Positions 1 through 8,144 are shown, counted from the stretch's first letter. The stretch: 42,852 nucleotides of DNA from DATHSN01 sp035464115 (GCA_035464115.1 DATHSN010000078.1:1-42852); one strand, 5' to 3'. Made by a program: numbers and translations. The notes: generated from the sequence alone by a model not told the origin.

Positions 1-13
1 GCACCTAGGGGTG

Positions 14-49
14 CCGTTGGTGGACTCCGTGCGGATTCCACGCCAACGG
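14..49. terminator. Imperfect hairpin upstream of pyrE
   Basis: CCGTTGG at 14-20 pairs with CCAACGG at 43-49, with a further TGGA/TCCA pairing inside a two-base bulge. It lies upstream of the pyrE -10 motif, so it is not in the pyrE transcript. It more likely ends a gene outside the window. No T-run follows. Confidence 0.3.
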
Positions 50-82
50 GCGCGCCGGGGGGAGGGGAGGACGGCACAGGGG

Positions 83-88
83 TAGCGT
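83..88 (+). promoter_or_regulatory. Leaderless-type -10 (TAGCGT) of pyrE
   Basis: TAGCGT ends eight bases before the ATG at 97. The same hexamer class at the same distance recurs in front of many genes in this window, so transcription probably starts at or beside the start codon. Confidence 0.55.
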
Positions 89-96
89 CCCCGGCC

Positions 97-684
97 ATGG
101 AGCCGATCGTCCGCCTGGATGCTGTCGCCCGGACCGAGGCGCACGCGGCGCTCGTCCGCCACCTGCTCGACCACTCGGTGCGGATCGGCGACTTCACCCT
201 CAAGTCGGGGGCCCGGTCGTCATGGTTCGTCGACGCCAAGCAGACGGCGTGCCGGCCCGACGGCATCGTCTTGGTGGCCGACCTGCTCATCGATGCGCTC
301 CCCGACGACGTCACCGCCATCGGCGGGTTGACCGCCGGTGCCGACCCGGTGGCGTTCGGCGTGGCCGGCGTCGCCGCCACCCGGGGGCGCTACCTGCGCT
401 CCTTCAGCGTTCGCAAGCAGGACAAGGACCACGGCGTGCGGGGCCGCATCGCCGGCGCGCTGCAACCCGGCGACGTGGTGGCCATCGTCGAGGACACCGT
501 CACCCGGGGCTCGTCGCCCCTCGAGGCGGCCCGCGTGGTGCGCGAGCTCGGCGCCGAACCCGTGGTCATCATCCCCATCGTCGACCGGGGCGGCACGTGC
601 GGTGCGCTCGCCGAGGCCGAGGGCATCGCCTTCCACCCGCTCGTCACCGCGGTCGACCTCGGCCTCGCCTACGAAGGCGGCTGA
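97..684 (+). CDS. pyrE: Orotate phosphoribosyltransferase (PyrE)
   Basis: Cytosolic enzyme of pyrimidine synthesis that joins orotate to PRPP, giving OMP. The 195-residue length is near the usual 200-215. The type I phosphoribosyltransferase PRPP loop is visible as VVAIVEDTVTRGSSPLEAA (about residues 128-146), although the usual T-T-G-x-S core reads T-R-G-S-S. The N-terminal segment GDFTLKSGARSSWFVDAK (about 32-49) matches the OPRT substrate-binding region, and the flexible-loop lysines are in VRKQDKDHGVRG. The ATG at 97 is supported by the TAGCGT at 83-88. No other pyrimidine gene is adjacent, so it is likely transcribed alone. Function is assigned from family motifs. Confidence 0.88.
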   Translation: MEPIVRLDAVARTEAHAALVRHLLDHSVRIGDFTLKSGARSSWFVDAKQTACRPDGIVLVADLLIDALPDDVTAIGGLTAGADPVAFGVAGVAATRGRYLRSFSVRKQDKDHGVRGRIAGALQPGDVVAIVEDTVTRGSSPLEAARVVRELGAEPVVIIPIVDRGGTCGALAEAEGIAFHPLVTAVDLGLAYEGG

Positions 685-721
685 GCCGAGCGGCGAGCAC
701 GGAGCCCCGACCGAGATCGAC

Positions 722-1258
722 TCAGGGGATGCCCATGCCGGCGTCGGTGGCTGCCGCCTCGATCGCGTCGCGCAGCGCCGCCGGACGAGACGAGCCGATG
801 AGGACGTGGCGCCCCTCGCGCACGTCGATCTCGACGCCCTCGTCGCCCCGCACCGAGTAGGCGATCCGGCCGCCCCGACCGAGCCGGAGGCCCCACCCGC
901 CGTAGCCCCGCACCGGTCGGTAGGTCACGGCCTCGACCCGCTCGATCCGGTCCAGCGGGATCTCGCGCCGCAGGAACGGACGGAACCGCACCCGCACCAC
1001 CGCGTCGGTGACCTCCACCTGGAGCCGGATGGTGGCGACCAGCAGGGGGACGCCGAGCCCGGCGATCGCCCACACGATCCACACCGCGAGGCGGTCGCTG
1101 CCGGTGTCCTCCCCGAGCAGCACCTGGTCGCCGGCGAGCAGCCAGATGAGCTGGACCCAGGCGAGCACCACGATCGGCACCACGATGAACAGCAGCGGCA
1201 ACGGCATGCCCCGCTGGCTCTCCTCGTAGCGCACGGACCCGGCCCGACCTTCGCCCAC
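722..1258 (-). CDS. Membrane protein with bacterial PH-like domain
   Basis: About 178 residues with two hydrophobic helices near the N-terminus (PLPLLFIVVPIVVLAWVQ and a WIVWAIAGLGVPLLVATI segment). A soluble C-terminal region rich in alternating beta-strand residues follows and resembles the bacterial PH/DUF3093-like fold. Function is unknown; such proteins are usually annotated only as PH domain-containing membrane proteins. The start is taken as GTG at 1258 because TACGGT (minus strand, 1271-1266) lies seven bases upstream, the leaderless pattern of this genome. A later in-frame GTG at 1234 is also possible. It is divergent from the malic enzyme gene; an open frame upstream to 1339 would overlap that gene's promoter and is rejected. 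Confidence 0.6.
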   Translation of the reverse strand: MGEGRAGSVRYEESQRGMPLPLLFIVVPIVVLAWVQLIWLLAGDQVLLGEDTGSDRLAVWIVWAIAGLGVPLLVATIRLQVEVTDAVVRVRFRPFLRREIPLDRIERVEAVTYRPVRGYGGWGLRLGRGGRIAYSVRGDEGVEIDVREGRHVLIGSSRPAALRDAIEAAATDAGMGIP

Positions 1259-1265
1259 GGGTGCC

Positions 1266-1271
1266 ACCGTA
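1266..1271 (-). promoter_or_regulatory. Leaderless-type -10 of the PH-like gene
   Basis: Minus-strand TACGGT followed after seven bases by an in-frame GTG (1258). It lies close to the divergent malic enzyme -10, so the two promoters share a 60-base interval. Confidence 0.4.
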
Positions 1272-1308
1272 GGCCCCGGGCGTTTCGTGGCGCGCCCACC
1301 CGCGCCGC

Positions 1309-1314
1309 TACCGT
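1309..1314 (+). promoter_or_regulatory. Leaderless-type -10 (TACCGT) of malic enzyme
   Basis: TACCGT ends eight bases before ATG 1323, the same spacing as pyrE. It supports 1323 rather than the upstream in-frame start at 1287. Confidence 0.5.
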
Positions 1315-1322
1315 GCGCCGCC

Positions 1323-2726
1323 ATGTCGACCACCACCACCGCCGCCTACTCGATGAAGCTTCGTGTCCGCCTCGACAACCACCCCGGAGCGCTGGGTGAG
1401 CTGGCGACGGCCATCGGTGCGGTGGGCGGCAACATCGTCGCCCTCGAGGGCTTCGAGGCCAAGGCCCGTCACCTCGACGAGGACGTCGTCGTCAACTGTC
1501 GCGACGAGGCCCACCAGCAGACCGTCCTCGAGGCCATCCGCGGGTGCGCGGGCATCGAGCTGCTCTCGTGGGAGGACCGCACCTTCCGCATGCACGAGGG
1601 CGGCAAGATCGAGGTCCTGCCCCTCGCCCCGGTGCGCGACCGCGAGGACCTGTCGATGGCCTACACACCTGGTGTGGCCCGGGTGTGCACCCGCATCCAC
1701 GAGGACCCGGCGGCGTCGTTCGACTACACGATCCGCCGCAACACCGTGGCCATCGTCTCCGACGGCACCGCGGTGCTCGGCCTGGGTGACATCGGACCCG
1801 AGGCCGCCATGCCGGTGATGGAGGGCAAGGCCCTGCTGTTCAAGGCCTTCGCCGGCGTCGACGCGTTCCCCGTGTGCGTGCGGGTGAACGACGCCGACGA
1901 GCTGGTCGAGACCGTCGAGCGGCTCGCCCCCACGTTCGGGGGCATCAACCTCGAGGACATCGCCGCCCCCCGCTGCTTCGAGGTGGAGGACCGGCTCAAG
2001 GCCAGCCTCGACATCCCCGTGTTCCACGACGACCAGCACGGCACCGCGGTGGTCGTGCTCGCCGCGCTCGAGAACGCCCTCAAGCTCACCGGGCGGCGCA
2101 TGCAGGACCTGCGGGTCGTCATCGCCGGGGTGGGTGCCGCCGGGGTCGCCATCGGCAAGATCCTGCTCACCGCCGGGGTGGCCGACGTGATTGGCGTCGA
2201 CCGCCAGGGGGCCATCTGGGAGGGTCGCGACGACCTCAACATCGCCAAGCAGTGGTTCGCCGAGAACACCAACCGGGCCCGGCTCACCGGGTCGCTCGGT
2301 GAGGTCATGGAGGGCACCGACGTGTTCGTCGGCGTCAGCGGGCCGGGCCTGATCGACGCCGCCGACCTGCGCCGCATGGCCGCCGACCCGTTCGTGTTCG
2401 CCCTCGCCAACCCCGAGCCCGAGATCCGGCCCGAGGCGGCCGACGGGCTGGCCAAGGTGATCGCCACCGGTCGCAGCGACTACCCGAACCAGATCAACAA
2501 CGTGCTCGCCTTCCCCGGCATCTTCCGGGGCGCGCTCGACGCACGGGCCCACTCGATCACCGAGGGGATGAAGCTCGCCGCGGCCCGCGCCATCGCCGCC
2601 GCGGTGAGCGACGACGAGCTGGCCACCGATCTCATCGTGCCGTCGGTGTTCGACCGGTCGGTGGCCCCCGCCGTCGCCGCCGCGGTGGCCGCCGCCGCCA
2701 TCGACGAGGGCGTGATCCGCGCCTGA
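1323..2726 (+). CDS. NAD(P)-dependent malic enzyme with N-terminal ACT domain
   Basis: Oxidatively decarboxylates malate to pyruvate. The 467 residues comprise an ACT domain (about 5-85, beginning KLRVRLDNHPGALGELATAI), which suggests allosteric control by a small ligand. The malic enzyme core follows: YTPGVARVC (about 115), LGLGDIGPEAAMPVMEGKA and FHDDQHGTAVVVLAALENA, with the conserved metal- and substrate-binding acidic residues. A Rossmann NAD(P) region, VVIAGVGAAGVAIGKIL, lies near residue 265, and FALANPEPEI follows. This is the short bacterial type without a phosphotransacetylase domain. The start at 1323 gives the standard ACT start and fits the TACCGT at 1309. Cofactor preference (NAD or NADP) cannot be read reliably. 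Confidence 0.9.
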   Translation: MSTTTTAAYSMKLRVRLDNHPGALGELATAIGAVGGNIVALEGFEAKARHLDEDVVVNCRDEAHQQTVLEAIRGCAGIELLSWEDRTFRMHEGGKIEVLPLAPVRDREDLSMAYTPGVARVCTRIHEDPAASFDYTIRRNTVAIVSDGTAVLGLGDIGPEAAMPVMEGKALLFKAFAGVDAFPVCVRVNDADELVETVERLAPTFGGINLEDIAAPRCFEVEDRLKASLDIPVFHDDQHGTAVVVLAALENALKLTGRRMQDLRVVIAGVGAAGVAIGKILLTAGVADVIGVDRQGAIWEGRDDLNIAKQWFAENTNRARLTGSLGEVMEGTDVFVGVSGPGLIDAADLRRMAADPFVFALANPEPEIRPEAADGLAKVIATGRSDYPNQINNVLAFPGIFRGALDARAHSITEGMKLAAARAIAAAVSDDELATDLIVPSVFDRSVAPAVAAAVAAAAIDEGVIRA

Positions 2727-2851
2727 GCGGGCCGCGGTGACGCATGGGTCCCCGCTCTGGGGGTAGCGCACCACGGACGGCTCGCGCGGCGGAGGCCGGG
2801 AGGTACCACGCGGGGAGGTCGTCACCCCCCCCACCTCTGAGGTGACCATCC

Positions 2852-3859
2852 ATGCTGTTCAAGAAGCTGTTCGCGGCGGTCTCGGCTGTCGCGCTCGCCG
2901 CCGTGCTGTTCGCCGCCCCGGCATCGGCCCAAGCGTCCGGCGACGACCTCGAGAAGACCTTCGCCGCCGACCTGGCGCCCATCAACGTCCCCGGCGGCGG
3001 CACGGCCGAGGTGACGGTCAGCGGTGGCCAGGCGACCGTGATCATCGAGGCCGCCGACCTGTCGCCGGCCGTGGCCCCGCACGCCCAGCACATCCACGGC
3101 GTGATCGGCGCACCGAACCAGTGCCCCGATCCCGACACCGCCGACAGCGACGGTGACGGGATCGTCACCACCGCCGAGGGCGTGCCCTTCTACGGCGGGA
3201 TCCAGGTCGCGCTCACGACCTCGGGCGACATGTCACCCGACTCCGGGCTCGCCACCGACCGCTTCCCCGTCACCGAAGGGGGTGCCTACACCTACGAGCG
3301 CACCTTCCCGATCGCCCAGCAGATCGCCGACAGCCTCGGCAACCACGTCATCGTGATCCACGGCGCCGACCTGAATGCCAGTGGCGAGTACGACGGCGAC
3401 GCCCGGAGCTCGATCAACCCCGATCTGCCCCTCGAGGCGACCGTGCCGACCGCCTGCGGGGAGCTCATGCTCCGCAACATCGATCTGCCCGCCGCCTACG
3501 ACGGCGCCGCCGGGGCCGAGGGGTCCATCGTGCGCCTGTACGTCACCCTCCTCGACCGGACCCCGGACGCGGGTGGCTTCGACTACTGGGTGGACCGCCT
3601 CCAGACGAACGACGTGAAGGTGATCGCTCGGGCCATCGCCGGCTCCGCCGAGTTCGAAGCCCGCTACGGCGACGTGTTGCAGTCGAGCACCGGCGAGTGG
3701 GTCGACTTCGTCTACGGCGCGGTCCTCGGGCGCAACCCCGACACGTCGGGCCAGCAGTACTGGGTCGCCCAGATCGACCAGGGCAACCTCAGCCGCATCG
3801 GCATGCTGACCCTCTTCGCCAACTCCGCCGAGTTCCGCGGCCTCACCGGCACCAGCTGA
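2852..3859 (+). CDS. Secreted CHRD-like protein with C-terminal DUF4214 domain
   Basis: 335 residues. A Sec signal peptide is clear (KKLF, hydrophobic AAVSAVALAAVLFAAP, cleavage near ASAQA, about residue 27). Residues about 33-205 resemble CHRD-type extracellular domains, with alternating strands and the motif HAQHIHGVIG. A Ca-binding-like DSDGDGIVT loop (about 98-106) is also present. Residues about 225-335 hold two DUF4214 units, each with an LxRxPDxxGxxYW core (TLLDRTPDAGGFDYWV and AVLGRNPDTSGQQYWV). DUF4214 is known from exported and S-layer-type proteins. GAGGTGA at 2839-2845, six bases before ATG 2852, is a good ribosome-binding site. It is probably extracellular; substrate or partner is unknown. 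Confidence 0.75.
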   Translation: MLFKKLFAAVSAVALAAVLFAAPASAQASGDDLEKTFAADLAPINVPGGGTAEVTVSGGQATVIIEAADLSPAVAPHAQHIHGVIGAPNQCPDPDTADSDGDGIVTTAEGVPFYGGIQVALTTSGDMSPDSGLATDRFPVTEGGAYTYERTFPIAQQIADSLGNHVIVIHGADLNASGEYDGDARSSINPDLPLEATVPTACGELMLRNIDLPAAYDGAAGAEGSIVRLYVTLLDRTPDAGGFDYWVDRLQTNDVKVIARAIAGSAEFEARYGDVLQSSTGEWVDFVYGAVLGRNPDTSGQQYWVAQIDQGNLSRIGMLTLFANSAEFRGLTGTS

Positions 3860-3882
3860 CGCCACCCACCGCCGCGACGCGC

Positions 3883-3910
3883 ACGGGCCCCCGCCTCGGC
3901 GGGGGCCCGT
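3883..3910. terminator. Bidirectional 13-bp hairpin
   Basis: A perfect 13-bp GC stem (3883-3895 with 3898-3910, loop TC). It lies between the end of the DUF4214 gene and the 3' end of the minus-strand tRNA-Phe gene, and can end both transcripts. Confidence 0.75.
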
Positions 3911-3912
3911 CG

Positions 3913-3988
3913 TGGTGGTCGAGACCGGCGTCGATCCGGTGACCTTCCGCTTTTCAGGCGGACGCTCTGCCAACTGAGCTACTCGACC
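3913..3988 (-). tRNA. tRNA-Phe (GAA)
   Basis: A full cloverleaf on the minus strand: acceptor GGTCGAG/CTCGACC, D arm, anticodon stem TCCGC/GCGGA with loop CTGAAAA (anticodon GAA), and T arm ACCGG/CCGGT. Discriminator A and an encoded CCA (3915-3913) follow. It is the last of three tRNAs transcribed as Glu-Asp-Phe. Confidence 0.96.
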
Positions 3989-4040
3989 GTGTGCCGCCCC
4001 TGGGGGGCGACGCCCTCCACCCCCCGGGAGGGGTGGAGGC

Positions 4041-4118
4041 TGGCGGTCCCGACGGGATTTGAACCCGCGACCTCCGGCTTGACAGGCCGGCGTGCACTCC
4101 AACCTGCACCACGGGACC
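4041..4118 (-). tRNA. tRNA-Asp (GTC)
   Basis: Minus-strand cloverleaf: acceptor GGTCCCG/CGGGACC, anticodon stem CCGGC/GCCGG with loop CTGTCAA (anticodon GTC), T arm GCGGG/CCCGT with loop TTCAAAT. Discriminator G and an encoded CCA are present. Middle gene of the cluster. Confidence 0.96.
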
Positions 4119-4151
4119 AGGCGCCTCCCCGCAGAGGCTGCGGGGCCGACG

Positions 4152-4224
4152 CACCCCCAACGGGATTCGAACCCGTGTTACCGCCTTGAAAGGGCGGCGT
4201 CCTCGGCCACTGGACGATGGGGGC
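4152..4224 (-). tRNA. tRNA-Glu (TTC)
   Basis: Minus-strand cloverleaf: acceptor GCCCCCA/TGGGGGT (first pair G:T), anticodon stem CCGCC/GGCGG with loop CTTTCAA (anticodon TTC), T loop TTCGAAT. CCA is not encoded, unlike the two downstream tRNAs. It is the first gene of the tRNA transcript. Confidence 0.95.
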
Positions 4225-4247
4225 TCGCTCTCGATGAGGGCTGGCAC

Positions 4248-4253
4248 ACTCTA
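4248..4253 (-). promoter_or_regulatory. Probable -10 of the tRNA cluster
   Basis: Minus-strand TAGAGT lies 23 bases upstream of the mature tRNA-Glu 5' end, leaving room for a short 5' leader. No convincing -35 is visible. Confidence 0.45.
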
Positions 4254-4290
4254 GCAGCGCTCTCGACGACCTCCGAAACGGGGGGCGGGC

Positions 4291-5403
4291 GTGAACCGAC
4301 CTGGGGGACCCGTGACCGACACCGACCACCGCGACCACGCCGAGCTCGATCCCGACGAGGTCGCGCTCATGGCGTTCAAGGTCTGGAGCTACAAGCAGGG
4401 CGAGGTGGTCTCGCTCATGGTGCACCTGGGCGACCGCCTCGGGCTCTACCGGGCCCTCGACGGCATCGGCCCGGTCACCGCCGACGAGTTCGCCGAGCGC
4501 ACCGGGTTCCACCCCCGGTGGCTGCTCGAGTGGTGCCGCAACCAGGCGGCGGCCGGCCTGCTCGACTCGGCCGACGGCCACCACTTCGAGCTCACCGCGG
4601 TGGGCGCCGCGGTCCTGTCGCGCGAGGAGGACAGCCTCGCGTTCGCCGCCGGGGCGTTCGGGGCGCCGCCCCCGCCCGACGTGGTGGAGGGCCTCGCCGA
4701 CGCCTTCGAGACCGGCATCGGCCTCTCCTACGACCAGCTCGGGTCGTCGCACGCCCACCGCACCGAGCGGATGCTCGGCCCGTGGGCCCGCCTGCAGCTC
4801 GTGCCGCGCATCCTGCCCGCCCTCGACGGCGTGGTCGACAAGCTCACCGCCGGGGCGGTGGTGGTCGACGTCGGCTGCGGCGCCGGCCTGGCCCTCACCG
4901 CCATGGCCCGGGCGTTCCCGGCGAGCACCTTCCACGGCTACGACCCGTCGCACAACGCCATCCACCTGGCCCGCCAGCGGGTCGCCGACCTCGGGCTGCA
5001 CAACGTGGCGCTGCACGCCCTCGGCGGCGAGGACCTCCCGTCGGAGCCCACCTTCGACTTCGTGCTCACGTTCGACTGCCTCCACGACATGACCCACCCC
5101 CGTGAGGTCATGGCCGCGGTGCGCCGCGCCATCCACCCCGACGGCACGTGGCTCATCAAGGACATCCGCTCCACGGGCGACTTCGCGTCCGATCGCCGCA
5201 ACCCCATGCTCGCCATGCTCTACGGCTTCTCGGTGTCGTCGTGCCTGTCGTCGGCGATGAGCCACCCCGAGGGCGCGGGGCTGGGCACCCTCGGGCTGCC
5301 GCCCGACCGCGCCGAGGCGTGGACCACCGAGGCCGGGTTCAGCCGCTTCGTCCGCCACGACTTCGACGACCCCGCCAACCTCTACTACGAGGTGCGCCCC
5401 TGA
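4291..5403 (+). CDS. Class I SAM-dependent methyltransferase with winged-helix N-terminus
   Basis: 370 residues. The N-terminal third (about 25-115) reads as a winged-helix dimerisation domain of the O-methyltransferase type (LGLYRALDGIGPVTADEFAE, then a helix with WLLEWCRNQAAAGLL). The SAM-binding motif I is VVVDVGCGAGLALTAMA (about 190-206), followed by the acidic strand end FHGYDPS. Motif post-II is FDFVLTFDCLHDMTHP. The architecture matches Rv2258c-like actinobacterial methyltransferases; the substrate is unknown. The start is GTG 4291, with GTG 4312 an equally plausible alternative because both have G-rich upstream sequence. It is divergent from the tRNA cluster. Confidence 0.75.
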   Translation: MNRPGGPVTDTDHRDHAELDPDEVALMAFKVWSYKQGEVVSLMVHLGDRLGLYRALDGIGPVTADEFAERTGFHPRWLLEWCRNQAAAGLLDSADGHHFELTAVGAAVLSREEDSLAFAAGAFGAPPPPDVVEGLADAFETGIGLSYDQLGSSHAHRTERMLGPWARLQLVPRILPALDGVVDKLTAGAVVVDVGCGAGLALTAMARAFPASTFHGYDPSHNAIHLARQRVADLGLHNVALHALGGEDLPSEPTFDFVLTFDCLHDMTHPREVMAAVRRAIHPDGTWLIKDIRSTGDFASDRRNPMLAMLYGFSVSSCLSSAMSHPEGAGLGTLGLPPDRAEAWTTEAGFSRFVRHDFDDPANLYYEVRP

Positions 5404-5428
5404 GCCGGCCGGCCCCCCGGCGCGCCCG

Positions 5429-5899
5429 CTACAGCGCGTCGGACCGGGCCCGGACGATCTCGTCGAGCACCCACCCGAGCACGTCGTAGAGCGCGAACGC
5501 CCCGAACCGGGGATCGGACGGGTCGACGGGCTCGTCGTCCTCGGACACGTCGAGCCGGGTGCCGAGCACGACCCGCAGCGCGTTCACCGCGGTCATCCAC
5601 CGGGCCAGCTCGTCCTCGTCGAGCTCGTCGGCGTCGAGGGTGGTCTCGACGACCTCGATGGCCTCGAGGTGGCGCTCCACGAGCTCGTGGCGCACCAGCG
5701 CGTGCCAGCCGGCGTCGCGCTCGGGGTCGTCGGGGTACGGGCTCGGGAAGAGCCGCTCGATGCCGGGCTCGTCGCTCGTGACCACCGCCCGCAGCTCCCC
5801 GACGAGCTGGCCGAGCAGCTGGCGGTGCTCGGGCGGGAAGCGCAGCTGGTAGCGGCCGTCGCCCCGGTGGCGCACGAGGTGGGAGCGGAACACGGGCAC
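5429..5899 (-). CDS. DUF2017 family protein
   Basis: 156 residues, mostly helical and acidic, beginning MPVFRSHLVRHRGDGRYQL and ending with a helix (YDVLGWVLDEIVRAR). DUF2017 proteins are actinobacterial and are typically encoded directly after clpS, exactly as here (four-base gap). A role in the ClpS/ClpP degradation pathway is only inferred from that constant neighbourhood. It starts at GTG 5899. No catalytic motif is visible. Confidence 0.7.
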   Translation of the reverse strand: MPVFRSHLVRHRGDGRYQLRFPPEHRQLLGQLVGELRAVVTSDEPGIERLFPSPYPDDPERDAGWHALVRHELVERHLEAIEVVETTLDADELDEDELARWMTAVNALRVVLGTRLDVSEDDEPVDPSDPRFGAFALYDVLGWVLDEIVRARSDAL

Positions 5900-5903
5900 C
5901 GTC

Positions 5904-6194
5904 TCAGTCCTGCTGCATGGTGGCCCACAGGCCGTGCTCGTGGAGGCGGAACACGTCGCGCTCGGCCTCGGACCGGGTGCCCGACGAGACCACCGACCGA
6001 CCGTCGTGGTGCACCTCGAGCATGAGCTGGGTGGCCTTCTCCTTCGAGTAGCCGAACAGCTTCTGGAACACGAACGTGACGTAGCTCATCAGGTTGATCG
6101 GGTCGTTCCAGACGATGACGTTCCACGGCCGGTCGACGAGCTCGTCGGTGTCGCCGGTGGGGGCCTCGACCTCGGCGGGCGCGGTGCCGGCCAT
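5904..6194 (-). CDS. clpS: ATP-dependent Clp protease adaptor ClpS
   Basis: About 96 residues. The adaptor delivers N-degron substrates to ClpA/ClpC. The ClpS core is plain: WNVIVWNDPINLMSYVTFVF (the NDP hairpin and substrate pocket), KATQLMLEVHHDGRSVV, and a C-terminal strand after ERDVFRLHEHGL. ATG 6194 is preferred over the in-frame start at 6251, which would run 53 bases into the end of ctaA; the four-base gap to ctaA suggests co-transcription. The acidic N-terminal tail is typical of ClpS. Confidence 0.9.
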   Translation of the reverse strand: MAGTAPAEVEAPTGDTDELVDRPWNVIVWNDPINLMSYVTFVFQKLFGYSKEKATQLMLEVHHDGRSVVSSGTRSEAERDVFRLHEHGLWATMQQD

Positions 6195-6198
6195 CGGC

Positions 6199-7149
6199 TC
6201 AGGTCCCGACGAGCGCGGTGTCGTCGCCGTGACGCGGTGACGGGTCGCCACCGACCCCGGGCCGGCGTCGGGTCTCGAGCGCCATCTTCACGATGGTGCC
6301 CCACACCAGGATCGAGCCGACGATGTGCAGCGCCACCAGCTCGACGGGCACCCCGTTGGCGTACTGGACGTAGCCGATGGCGCCCTGCACGACGACGGCG
6401 ACGAGCAGCCACTGCCCGGCCCGCCACAGCGGGCGCGGCGCGCCCTCGCGGGCGAGGCGGACGAGCACCGTGACGATCAGCGCGAGCAGGATCCACACCA
6501 GCACGGCGTGGGCCCGGGCCACCTGGGGCAGGTCGAGCGGCAGGCGTTCGACGGTCTCGTCGCCCCCGTGAGGACCGGTGCCGGTCACGACCGTGCCCGA
6601 GAACACGACGATGGCGCCCAGCACGGCGATGGCGTTGATGCCGGCGCGGGTGGGTGCCGACACCACGTCGACCCCGGCGCTGCCGTCGTGACCGGCCCGG
6701 TGGTGGAGCACCACCGCGTTCCACACGAGCACCATCGAGAGGAGGAAGTGGCCCATGACCACCGGCGGCCACAGGTGGGTGAGCACGGTGATGCCGCCGA
6801 GCAGCACCTGGGCCACGACCCCGGCGAGCAGCCCGAGCGACCAGCGCAGCAGGTCGGGGCGGAACGGGTCGCGCCGGCGGGCGCCCCAGATGGCGGCGAC
6901 CACGGTGGCGAGGACCAGGAACGTGACGAGGCGGTTCCCGAACTCGATGAGCGCGTGGTACTCGAGCGGTGCGACGAGGCTCTCCTCTTCGCACGTGGGC
7001 CAGTCGGAGCAGCCGAGCCCCGAGCCGGTGAGCCGCACCGCCGCGCCGGTGACGATGATGAACGCCTGCGCCAGCAGCGCGGCGAACGTGATCCGGCGGT
7101 AGGTGACGGGGCTCACGGTCCGCCGGGTCGGGCGGGCGAGGGAGGTCAC
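6199..7149 (-). CDS. ctaA: Heme A synthase CtaA (COX15/CtaA)
   Basis: Integral membrane enzyme that oxidises the C8 methyl of heme O to give heme A for the aa3/caa3 oxidase. 316 residues with about eight transmembrane helices. Conserved heme-ligand histidines are seen in YHALIEFGNRLVTFLV, WPPVVMGHFLLSMVL, RAHAVLVWILLA and LVALHIVGSILVW, one per paired helix as in the family. A cysteine pair in the first external loop (GLGCSDWPTC) matches the Actinobacteria/Bacillus-type CtaA disulfide. The start is GTG 7149, seven bases after TACCAT. It is divergent from ctaB and next to the caa3 operon. Confidence 0.93.
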   Translation of the reverse strand: MTSLARPTRRTVSPVTYRRITFAALLAQAFIIVTGAAVRLTGSGLGCSDWPTCEEESLVAPLEYHALIEFGNRLVTFLVLATVVAAIWGARRRDPFRPDLLRWSLGLLAGVVAQVLLGGITVLTHLWPPVVMGHFLLSMVLVWNAVVLHHRAGHDGSAGVDVVSAPTRAGINAIAVLGAIVVFSGTVVTGTGPHGGDETVERLPLDLPQVARAHAVLVWILLALIVTVLVRLAREGAPRPLWRAGQWLLVAVVVQGAIGYVQYANGVPVELVALHIVGSILVWGTIVKMALETRRRPGVGGDPSPRHGDDTALVGT

Positions 7150-7156
7150 GGCCGCG

Positions 7157-7162
7157 ATGGTA
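7157..7162 (-). promoter_or_regulatory. Leaderless-type -10 (TACCAT) of ctaA
   Basis: Minus-strand TACCAT, then seven bases, then GTG 7149. It probably drives ctaA, clpS and the DUF2017 gene. Confidence 0.5.
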
Positions 7163-7235
7163 GGGCCGGGCCCCGCCGACGGGCGAGGCGGGGGCTCCCG
7201 GGAGCGAGGCTTTGCCCATCGGACCCGGGTCCTCC

Positions 7236-7241
7236 TACCCT
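7236..7241 (+). promoter_or_regulatory. Leaderless-type -10 (TACCCT) of ctaB
   Basis: TACCCT ends six bases before the in-frame GTG at 7248, supporting that start over the upstream in-frame ATG at 7212. Confidence 0.45.
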
Positions 7242-7247
7242 CACGGT

Positions 7248-8144
7248 GTGCTGCGCACGGCCACCCCCCCGCTGTCGGTTCGCGCCGCGGCCTACGTCTC
7301 GCTCACCAAGCCCCGCATCATCGAGCTGCTGCTCGTGACCACGGTGCCGGTCATGGTGGTCGCCGAACGTGGGCTGCCGTCGCTGTGGCTCGTGGTGGCC
7401 ACGGTCCTCGGCGGGTCGCTGGCCGCCGGCGGCGCCAACGCCATCAACATGTACGTCGACCGCGACATCGACGCGCTCATGGAGCGCACGCGGAACCGCC
7501 CCCTCGTCACCGGTGTCATCCGGCCCCGCAACGCGCTGATCTTCGCCATCTCGCTCGAGGTGGTGGCGTTCGTGTGGCTCTGGGCGTTCGTCAACCTGCT
7601 CAGCGCGGTGCTGGCGGTGTCGGCGTGCCTGTTCTACGTGTTCGTCTACACGCTGTGGCTCAAGCGCACCTCGGAGCGCAACATCGTGATCGGCGGCGCC
7701 GCTGGCGCGGTGCCCACCCTCATCGGGTGGTCGTCGGTCACCGGCGAGCTCGACTGGGCGCCGGTGGTGCTCTTCGCGGTGATCTTCTTCTGGACCCCGC
7801 CGCACTTCTGGGCCCTCGCCATCAAGTACCGCGAGGACTACGCGGCGGCCGAGGTGCCCATGCTCCCGGTGGTCACCAGCCTGCGGGCCACCGCCGACAA
7901 GATGGTCGGCTACACCCTCATCGTGTGGGCCCTCACCCTGGTGTTCGCCCCGGTGGCCGACATGGGCCCGATCTACATCGCCAGCGCCGTCGGCCTCGGC
8001 GCGGCCTTCACCTGGCTCACGCTCCGGCTCCGCAACGACCTGTCCACCCGGGCCGCCATGAGGGTGTTCACCTGGTCGATCACCTACATCACGCTGCTGT
8101 TCGGTGCCATGGCCGTCGACCAGCTGGTCCGCACCGGCGCGTGA
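7248..8144 (+). CDS. ctaB: Protoheme IX farnesyltransferase (heme O synthase) CtaB
   Basis: UbiA-superfamily membrane prenyltransferase that converts heme B to heme O, the substrate of CtaA. About 298 residues with some nine transmembrane helices. The first Asp-rich motif is NMYVDRDIDALMERTRNRP (about residues 67-85), and the family segment SLTKPRIIELLLVTTVPVM is near the N-terminus. TPPHFWALAIKYREDY carries the second conserved region. GTG 7248 was chosen over ATG 7212 because the latter would precede the TACCCT promoter. A hairpin (CCCAC/GTGGG, about 8154-8171) follows the gene. Confidence 0.92.
   Translation: MLRTATPPLSVRAAAYVSLTKPRIIELLLVTTVPVMVVAERGLPSLWLVVATVLGGSLAAGGANAINMYVDRDIDALMERTRNRPLVTGVIRPRNALIFAISLEVVAFVWLWAFVNLLSAVLAVSACLFYVFVYTLWLKRTSERNIVIGGAAGAVPTLIGWSSVTGELDWAPVVLFAVIFFWTPPHFWALAIKYREDYAAAEVPMLPVVTSLRATADKMVGYTLIVWALTLVFAPVADMGPIYIASAVGLGAAFTWLTLRLRNDLSTRAAMRVFTWSITYITLLFGAMAVDQLVRTGA

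Noticed and set aside
1..96. Attenuator controlling pyrE
   Set aside because: The hairpin precedes the -10 at 83-88, so it would not be transcribed with pyrE.
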